A model generated the notes under the pieces. That model saw only the letters and a program-made list of their open reading frames with translations, did no database searches and had not been told where the DNA came from. Position numbers and translations under genes: made by a program. Below, in pieces: positions 58,588-64,000 of a stretch of DNA of 64,000 bases. Source of the DNA: Rhizobium mayense (GTDB lineage Bacteria > Pseudomonadota > Alphaproteobacteria > Rhizobiales > Rhizobiaceae); the NCBI RefSeq assembly GCF_030272705.1, contig NZ_JARFYM010000005.1, positions 62,001 to 126,000 of the forward strand. The letters run 5' to 3'. Position 1 is the first letter of the stretch, and each line of letters starts with the position of its first letter.

Positions 58588-59445
58588 TCAGTCGCGCAGC
58601 AACTCGTTGATGCCGGTCTTCGAGCGGGTCTTTTCGTCGACGCGCTTCACGATCACCGCGCAATAAAGGCTGGGGGCCGGCTGCCCGTTCGCCATCGTGT
58701 TGCCGCTCGGCAGAGCGCCGGCGACGACGACGGAGTAGGGCGGCACTTCGCCATAGGTAATCTCGCCGGTGGCGCGATCGACAATCTTGGTCGACTTGCC
58801 GATGAAGACGCCCATGCCGAGCACGGAGCCTTCGCGGACGATGCAGCCTTCGACCACCTCCGAGCGCGCGCCGATGAAGCAGTTATCCTCGATGATGGTC
58901 GGACCGGCCTGCATCGGCTCCAGAACGCCGCCGATGCCGACGCCACCCGACAGATGAACATGCTTACCGATCTGTGCGCAGGAGCCGACGGTCGCCCAGG
59001 TGTCGACCATGGTGCCTTCGCCGACATAGGCGCCAAGATTGACGAAAGAGGGCATCAGGATGGCGTTTGGCGCGATATAGGCCGAGCGGCGGACGACGGC
59101 ATTCGGTACGGCGCGGAAACCAGCCTCGCGGAAGCGGTTCTCGCCCCAGCCTTCGAATTTCGACGGTACCTTGTCCCACCAGGCCGAGCCGCCCGGGCCG
59201 CCGTCGACGACCTGCATGTCGTTCAGCCGGAAAGAGAGCAGCACCGCTTTCTTGAGCCACTGATTGACCGTCCAATTGCCGTCGGAACCACGTTCGGCAA
59301 CACGGACCTTGCCGCTATCGAGCAGCTCCAGCGCCATCTCGACGGCGTCGCGAACTTCGCCTCGCGTCGATGTGTTCACGTTATCGCGATTTTCGAAGGC
59401 AGCCTCAAGGGTCTTTTCGAGAGAGACGAGATCGGTAGCGCTCAT
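58588..59445 (-). CDS. dapD: Tetrahydrodipicolinate N-succinyltransferase
   Basis: A 285-residue trimeric left-handed beta-helix enzyme that adds succinyl from succinyl-CoA; DapE acts later in the same pathway. The helical hexapeptide region covers about residues 110-235 ([40 protein letters not shown]). The start [21 protein letters not shown] is standard. The pathway gives diaminopimelate for cell wall and lysine. Confidence 0.96.
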   Translation of the reverse strand: MSATDLVSLEKTLEAAFENRDNVNTSTRGEVRDAVEMALELLDSGKVRVAERGSDGNWTVNQWLKKAVLLSFRLNDMQVVDGGPGGSAWWDKVPSKFEGWGENRFREAGFRAVPNAVVRRSAYIAPNAILMPSFVNLGAYVGEGTMVDTWATVGSCAQIGKHVHLSGGVGIGGVLEPMQAGPTIIEDNCFIGARSEVVEGCIVREGSVLGMGVFIGKSTKIVDRATGEITYGEVPPYSVVVAGALPSGNTMANGQPAPSLYCAVIVKRVDEKTRSKTGINELLRD

Positions 59446-59659
59446 GAGAATTCCTTAAAACGTCAGTGCCTATCGTGATTTCCGGAAAGGGGTCCGGAAG
59501 CAGTCGATTGGTCCTATAGCATGGAGTTCGAAAATGGAATGTCTTTTCCGCGCCGATTGAGCTTGGATTCAAGGCGTTGTAGTGCATATGCAAAAGCTTG
59601 GTCATTCCTGTCAGAGGGCGGGAATAACCAGTCATGATCGATTTGAAAGGCTTGAGTAG

Positions 59660-60532
59660 ATGAGCAAGGCGAAGAACGGCAGGTTGAGGCGCAAGGATGG
59701 CGTATGGGATCCCTTGAAGACGAGCTCAGCCGACAAGAAGCGGGCCGAATCCGTACCGAAGACGCCGCAATCCATGTCGCCTTCCTATCGGCTCGCCTAT
59801 GCCGACGAGGAGTTTCTCTGCCGCGAGGAACTGCGGCCGATCCGGCTGCAGCTCGAATTGTTGAAAACCGAGATGTCGCTCACCGAACGCGGCATCAAAT
59901 CGACGGTGGTCATGTTCGGCGGCGCGCGTATTCCCGCGCCCGGTACCAGCGCCTGGGCGGCGCGCAACGACGTGCAGCGCGCAAATCTCGAGGCGGCATC
60001 CGTCTATTACGAGGAAGCCCGCAAGTTCGCCCGGCTTTGCGCGCGCTATTCCGCCGGCTTCGATTTCCATGAATATGTCGTGGTCACCGGCGGCGGCCCC
60101 GGCGTCATGGAAGCGGGCAATCGCGGTGCCTCGGAAGAGGGCGCTCCCTCCATCGGCCTCAACATCGTACTGCCGCACGAGCAGGCACCGAATGTCTACG
60201 TTACGCCGGAGCTCAGCTTCAATTTCCATTATTTCGCGATCCGCAAGATGCATTTCATGGTGCGCGCCAAGGCAATCGCGGTATTTCCGGGTGGTTTCGG
60301 CACGCTCGACGAGCTGTTCGAATGCCTGACTTTGATCCAGACCGGCCGCATGGAACGCTTGCCGCTGATCCTGTTCGGCGAAAAATTCTGGCGCGATATC
60401 ATCAATTTCGATGCGCTCGCCGAATTCGGCACCATTGCGCCCGATGACGTCAAGCTGATCAGCTTCGTCGATACCGCTGACGAAGCCTGGAAGATCGTCG
60501 CGGATTTCTACGAGCACGATAACGGGCACTGA
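59660..60532 (+). CDS. LOG-family Rossmann-fold protein
   Basis: A 290-residue protein of the lysine-decarboxylase-like (LOG) group. The phosphate-binding motifs are GGGPGVMEAGNRGA and PGGFGTLDELFE, matching the PGGxGTxxE signature. Proteins with this signature release cytokinin bases from nucleotides or act as nucleotide 5'-monophosphate hydrolases. This is the long form (TIGR00730 relatives), so cytokinin activation is possible but not shown. A basic N-terminal tail of about 30 residues is likely flexible. Confidence 0.87.
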   Translation: MSKAKNGRLRRKDGVWDPLKTSSADKKRAESVPKTPQSMSPSYRLAYADEEFLCREELRPIRLQLELLKTEMSLTERGIKSTVVMFGGARIPAPGTSAWAARNDVQRANLEAASVYYEEARKFARLCARYSAGFDFHEYVVVTGGGPGVMEAGNRGASEEGAPSIGLNIVLPHEQAPNVYVTPELSFNFHYFAIRKMHFMVRAKAIAVFPGGFGTLDELFECLTLIQTGRMERLPLILFGEKFWRDIINFDALAEFGTIAPDDVKLISFVDTADEAWKIVADFYEHDNGH

Positions 60533-60536
60533 AGGT

Positions 60537-60569
60537 GAAAAGGCCCGCATCTGTGAGGCGGGCCTTTTC
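60537..60569. terminator. Intrinsic terminator after the LOG gene
   Basis: GAAAAGGCCCGC, loop ATCTGTGAG, GCGGGCCTTTTC: a 12-bp stem with A and T ends, 4 bases after the stop codon. It can also serve the convergent EF-hand gene. Confidence 0.9.
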
Positions 60570-60647
60570 GTCTTGGGAGGATCATCTAGGGCGGCGTGAT
60601 CCCCCAAGGCGTGATGCGCTTTCGGACAAGATCCTGCGCAATCGAAT

Positions 60648-61274
60648 TTAGAGCAGCGGGCGGTTCGGCATGTCGTCCAGCGAGATCACGCCGTCATGGT
60701 TGCGATCCATGCGGTCGAAGAACTTGTTGGCGGCGTCCTCGGCTTCCTGCTTGCTGATCTGCCCATTGCCGTCGGTGTCGATGCGATGGAACATGAGCAT
60801 GCCACGGATCAGGGCAGCCTCGCGGACAAAGTGGGTGCGGGGATCGTGGCGGCGATGCTCGCTCCTGTCGTCGTTATTGTCACCCTTGTTGTCACCGGCC
60901 TGGGCCTGATCGGTTTTATTGTCGTCGCCCTTGGCCTTGGCGCGTTCCGCACGCCATTCCTTGATGCGCTCCTGGCGATAGGCCTTGATTTCAGCCGGGG
61001 TGATCTGGCCGTCCTTGTTGGTGTCGATCTGGTCAAAGATTTTGTCGACGCCGGCCTTGAGCTCGTCCTTGGTAATCTTCATGTCGCCATTGGTGTCGAA
61101 TTGCTTGAGCATCCGCACATAGGCGACTTCGGGTGAAAAGTGAGGGCGATGCCAACGGCCGCCGGGGCCACCCATGCCATCGTTGCCCTGCGGGGCGGCA
61201 AAGCTTGCCTGGGCGGCAGCGCCGACCAAAAGAGTTGCTGAAAGTGCTGCTAGAAGAAGTTTTTTCGTGTACAT
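60648..61274 (-). CDS. Secreted EF-hand calcium-binding protein
   Basis: A 208-residue protein with a signal peptide (about residues 1-26, cleavage after ASFA). Four EF-hand loops are seen: DTNGDMKITKDE, DTNKDGQITPAE, DTDGNGQISKQE and DRNHDGVISLDD. A charged Lys/Asp/Asn linker rich in DDNKTDQ lies between the pairs. It probably binds calcium in the periplasm or outside the cell; rhizobial relatives such as calsymin act in nodulation, but this protein is different in layout. Confidence 0.9.
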   Translation of the reverse strand: MYTKKLLLAALSATLLVGAAAQASFAAPQGNDGMGGPGGRWHRPHFSPEVAYVRMLKQFDTNGDMKITKDELKAGVDKIFDQIDTNKDGQITPAEIKAYRQERIKEWRAERAKAKGDDNKTDQAQAGDNKGDNNDDRSEHRRHDPRTHFVREAALIRGMLMFHRIDTDGNGQISKQEAEDAANKFFDRMDRNHDGVISLDDMPNRPLL

Positions 61275-61391
61275 CGTTTGTATTTCCTTTCGTGCTGAAG
61301 GATGGTCAAACGATACGGCTGAAGGGAAAAAACGACCAATTAAACATCCGTAAGGCGGATGAAACTTTGGTAATCCGACCTTAAGAAACGG

Positions 61392-62096
61392 TTAAATCAG
61401 GGCTTCGAGAAAGGCCGTGAGATCGTCGGTCACGTAGTCGATATGATCGTCCTTGCCGCTCACCCTTTCCCACCATTCGACGACGATGCCTTCGAGATTC
61501 TGCGGCACGAGAAGGACGGTCTTCATGCCAAGTGCTTTCGGCACGGAGAGATTGCGCGGCAGATCCTCGAACATCGCCGCTCGCCTTGTGTCCACCCGGT
61601 TGAGGCTCATGAATTTGTCGTAGGTGCTGCCTGCCGGCTTCGGCACGTAATCGGCCGCGACGATGTCGAAGATATCGTCGAAGTTATTGAGGATACCGAG
61701 CGCACCGGCGGCGGCCTGTGCATGCTTGACGCTGCCGTTGGTGAAGATGAACTTGCGTCCCGGCAGCGCCTCGATGGCGGCGGCGAGCTCCGGCTGCGGC
61801 GTCAGCACCGAATAATCGATCGCATGCGCCTTCTCCAGGAAATCGTTGGGGTCGATGTGATGATGAAGCATCAGCCCCTGCAATGTCGTGCCGTGGTTTA
61901 GATAGTATTGTTTCTGCAGCTTCCGCGCCTCGTCCCGCTCCATTTGCAGAAGGGCCGAAACATAGGCCGTCATGTTCTTGTCGATCTGCGAGAAGAGATC
62001 GATGTGATGCGGATAGAGCGTATTGTCGAGATCGAACACCCAGTCGCGGATATCGGAAAAATCGGCAGGGCGAGGCAGCGTTTTTGTCTGGGTCAT
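61392..62096 (-). CDS. HAD-family pyrimidine 5'-nucleotidase-like hydrolase
   Basis: A 234-residue HAD phosphatase. Motif I is WVFDLDNTLYP, motif II is FIFTNGSVKHA and the C-terminal aspartate motif is AAMFEDLPRNL. It resembles the Sdt1/PynA group of pyrimidine 5'-nucleotidases, but HAD substrates are hard to assign. I chose the ATG at 62096 (MTQTKTLPR); the upstream extension lacks similarity. Confidence 0.88.
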   Translation of the reverse strand: MTQTKTLPRPADFSDIRDWVFDLDNTLYPHHIDLFSQIDKNMTAYVSALLQMERDEARKLQKQYYLNHGTTLQGLMLHHHIDPNDFLEKAHAIDYSVLTPQPELAAAIEALPGRKFIFTNGSVKHAQAAAGALGILNNFDDIFDIVAADYVPKPAGSTYDKFMSLNRVDTRRAAMFEDLPRNLSVPKALGMKTVLLVPQNLEGIVVEWWERVSGKDDHIDYVTDDLTAFLEALI

Positions 62097-62309
62097 GGCG
62101 CTCTTATGACATGCAGCCTCACGCGAAGAAAAGGGAAATATGCTAGCGGCGCATGTGAGAAATGTCGCAGATATTGCCGGGAATTCCAACGCAGGCTATG
62201 GTTTTACTGATTGATTTCTGGGGTTGCGCGCTATTTGCCCGATGGAGGAGGAGCCCGAGCCTCTTCGAATGCAAGGGCCAGAACGGTCGGGTTTGCGGAG
62301 GGGGATAAG

Positions 62310-63080
62310 ATGAGTCAGGTGGAAAAGGCAGAGGCGTTCGCCAAGTTGCATCGGAAGGGCGACCCGCTCATCCTCTTCAATATCTGGGACGCCGGCTCGG
62401 CCAAGGTGGTCACTGAAGCCGGGGCCAAAGCGCTGGCTACCGGAAGCTGGTCGGTCGCCGCGGCCAATGGTTTCAGCGATGGTGAGGCGATACCGCTGTC
62501 GTTGCTGGCGGTCATCACGCGTCTGATTTCAGTGACGAGCCATCTGCCGGTCTCCGTCGATTTCGAAGGCGGCTATGCGGTAGAGCCGGATGCCGTCGCC
62601 GCCAATGTGGAAAAGATCATGGACCACGGTGCCATCGGCATCAACTTCGAGGATCAGGTGGTTGGCGGCCGTGGCGTTCACCCGATTGAGACGCAAGCAG
62701 CCCGCATTCGCGCCATCCGGGAGATGGCCGAGCGCCGGGAAATGCCGCTGTTCATCAATGCCCGCACCGATCTTTTCCTTCAGGAAAGCGATACGGCCCA
62801 TCATCAGATCCTGCTGGACGAGGCCTACCGCCGCGCCGATGCCTTTGCCGAAGCCGGCGCCAGCGGCTTTTTCGCACCGGGCCTTGTCGATGCGGAGCTG
62901 ATCGAAGCCGTCTGCGATCGCTCTTCTTTGCCGGTCAACATCATGGTGCGTCCGACGACGCCCGACAATGTCACGATGGCGAGGCTCGGCGTCAGCCGTA
63001 TCAGCTATGGCCCTGCGCCCTATAGGACAGTGATGGGAATGCTGAAGAGCGAGGCTGAGGGACTTTATCAACAGACCTGA
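62310..63080 (+). CDS. Isocitrate lyase / PEP mutase family protein
   Basis: A 256-residue TIM-barrel enzyme of the PEP mutase/oxaloacetate hydrolase group. Seen are NIWDAGSAKVVTEAGAKALAT at the N-terminus, the metal-site VSVDFEGGYA (Asp84, Glu86) and GINFEDQV (Glu114). The lyase-specific KKCGH motif is absent, so it is not a true isocitrate lyase. The reaction is unknown: C-C or P-C bond cleavage are both possible. GGAGGGGG precedes the ATG. It abuts the convergent LysR gene with no gap. Confidence 0.87.
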   Translation: MSQVEKAEAFAKLHRKGDPLILFNIWDAGSAKVVTEAGAKALATGSWSVAAANGFSDGEAIPLSLLAVITRLISVTSHLPVSVDFEGGYAVEPDAVAANVEKIMDHGAIGINFEDQVVGGRGVHPIETQAARIRAIREMAERREMPLFINARTDLFLQESDTAHHQILLDEAYRRADAFAEAGASGFFAPGLVDAELIEAVCDRSSLPVNIMVRPTTPDNVTMARLGVSRISYGPAPYRTVMGMLKSEAEGLYQQT

Positions 63081-63977
63081 TCATCCCTGGCTGTTTTTGT
63101 CTGCAAGCACGCGCGCGACAAAATTCTGAACGACGGCGGAGCGCTCGTCACGGCGCGTTGCGAGCGCCAACCGCGCCACCGGGCCGTCGCCGCTGATCGG
63201 TATGTAGGTGACACCCGGCACTCGGATTTGCGCGACCGCTGATGGTACGACCGAAACGCCGAGCTCGACCGCGACGAGATTGGCGAGCGAGGTGATCTGT
63301 GGTGCGATCTGCCCGAGGATTGGTTCGAAACCCGCATGCCGGCAGGCAGCGATGATTCCATCGAACAGGCTGGGACCGGCCTCGCGCGGAAAGAGCACGA
63401 AAGGTTCGGCCGAAAGAGCCGACAGAGGCAAGGCGGCGGCATCGGCAAGAGGATGGCCGGAGGGAAGCGCGATGACCATGGCTTCTTCACCGAGCGAATG
63501 CGTTCGGAAACCGGGCGGGTCAGCCCGACCGGGCCGGATGAAGACCGCATCCAGTTCCTCGGCATCAAGCCGTTCCAGCAGCAGGGTCGTATAGGCTTCC
63601 TGCAACGTCAGATCGATTTCCGGGTAGGCGCGGCGGAAGCTGCGCACCGCCGACGGCACGATCGGGCTGAAAGCGGCCGAACCAGTAAAGCCCAGCCGTA
63701 GCCGCCCGAGTTCTCCGCGCGCCGCCCGCAACGCCAAGGCTTTCGCGTGCTCGGCCCTAGCCATGATCGCGCGCGCTTCCGGCAGGAAAACCTGCCCCGC
63801 CTCGGTCAATTCGGCGCCGTGCGACAGACGGCGAAACAACCGCGCGCCGATCTCCTCTTCCAGATCGCGGATCTGATTGCTGAGCGGTGGCTGGCCGATG
63901 CCGACGCGTCGGGCCGCGCGGGTGAAATTCAGTTCTTCGGCGACTGCGAGGAAATATTTGATATGGCGCAGCTCCAT
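63081..63977 (-). CDS. LysR-family transcriptional regulator
   Basis: A 298-residue regulator. The N-terminal winged helix MELRHIKYFLAVAEELNFTRAARRVGI and QPPLSNQIRDLEEEIGARLF is typical. The effector-binding region covers about residues 90-290. The target is unknown; in this family it is often the divergent gene, which would lie beyond the window. It is convergent with the PEP mutase-like gene and their stop codons abut. Confidence 0.93.
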   Translation of the reverse strand: MELRHIKYFLAVAEELNFTRAARRVGIGQPPLSNQIRDLEEEIGARLFRRLSHGAELTEAGQVFLPEARAIMARAEHAKALALRAARGELGRLRLGFTGSAAFSPIVPSAVRSFRRAYPEIDLTLQEAYTTLLLERLDAEELDAVFIRPGRADPPGFRTHSLGEEAMVIALPSGHPLADAAALPLSALSAEPFVLFPREAGPSLFDGIIAACRHAGFEPILGQIAPQITSLANLVAVELGVSVVPSAVAQIRVPGVTYIPISGDGPVARLALATRRDERSAVVQNFVARVLADKNSQG

Positions 63978-64000
63978 CTCTTCCCCCCAAACTGATTGGC

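Noticed and set aside
1..64000. tRNA, rRNA, CRISPR arrays, insertion sequences, prophage or integrase genes
   Set aside because: Nothing with tRNA-like arms and CCA end, regular repeat-spacer pattern or transposase motif was noticed. A search with tRNAscan-SE and ISfinder would settle this.

Overview
The window is about 64 kb of high-GC alphaproteobacterial chromosome. Gene families, gene order and codon use all point to a Rhizobium-group member of the Rhizobiaceae (R. tropici / R. leguminosarum / R. etli relatives). Markers are the lptC-lptA-lptB-rpoN-hpf-ptsN order, a Fur/Mur regulator without the CxxC pair, the two ornithine-lipid acyltransferases olsB and olsA, lnt(actA) next to praR/phrR, a MaeB malic enzyme fused to a phosphotransacetylase-like domain, and small palindromic intergenic repeats typical of rhizobia. 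It is mainly core chromosome: no rRNA, tRNA, CRISPR array, transposase or prophage gene was recognised. The species is inferred, not proven.

Layout. 1-2.7 kb: hemW (cut by the window edge), rdgB, a VOC protein and rph, all on the minus strand. 2.8-5.3 kb: heat-shock genes hrcA and grpE around a GFA-family enzyme. 5.3-10.6 kb: a minus-strand block lptC-lptA-lptB-rpoN-hpf-ptsN that joins LPS export to sigma-54 and nitrogen-PTS regulation. 10.9-16.4 kb: sppA, ihfB, a LapA-like membrane protein, a GNAT enzyme, a CoxG-like protein, two RNA methyltransferases and lspA. 16.4-21.2 kb: a hybrid histidine kinase, olsB and a class III nucleotide cyclase with an N-terminal zinc ribbon. 21.5-31.7 kb: maeB, mutS, a small unknown, glnD and murJ. 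32-37.4 kb: a VOC protein, trpS, a Usp protein, nfu, tsaB, rimI, fur/mur and olsA. 37.4-46.5 kb: miaB, ybeZ, ybeY, ybeX/corC, lnt, praR, metK, trmB and a DUF4279 gene. 46.6-53.3 kb: hsp20 with a DUF1150 gene, a nucleoside hydrolase, a chemoreceptor, a ribokinase and rmuC. 53.5-56.6 kb: def, a FitAB/VapBC-type toxin-antitoxin pair, fmt and truA. 56.6-59.4 kb: dapD, dapE and a membrane protein. 59.6-64 kb: a LOG-family protein, a secreted EF-hand protein, a HAD nucleotidase, a PEP-mutase-family enzyme and a LysR regulator.

How the genes work together. Many neighbours overlap by 1-4 bases (VOC/rdgB, lptC/lptA, rRNA MTase/TrmH-type MTase/lspA, glnD/murJ, tsaB/rimI, ybeZ/ybeY, metK/trmB, fmt/truA, antitoxin/toxin), which indicates polycistronic, translationally coupled units. 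Envelope work is a recurring theme: LPS export, lipoprotein maturation (lspA, lnt), murJ and ornithine lipids. RNA and translation quality is another: rph, trmB, miaB, truA, ybeY, def/fmt, rimI and tsaB.

The clearest regulatory signals are three. The hsp20 gene has a sigma-32-like promoter followed by a two-hairpin leader that fits a ROSE-type RNA thermometer. A perfect palindrome lies in front of the toxin-antitoxin operon. A large inverted repeat lies between murJ and the following VOC gene. I found no convincing wholly new multi-gene system. The least ordinary parts are the toxin-antitoxin pair set between def and fmt, the zinc-ribbon cyclase, and the repeat families.
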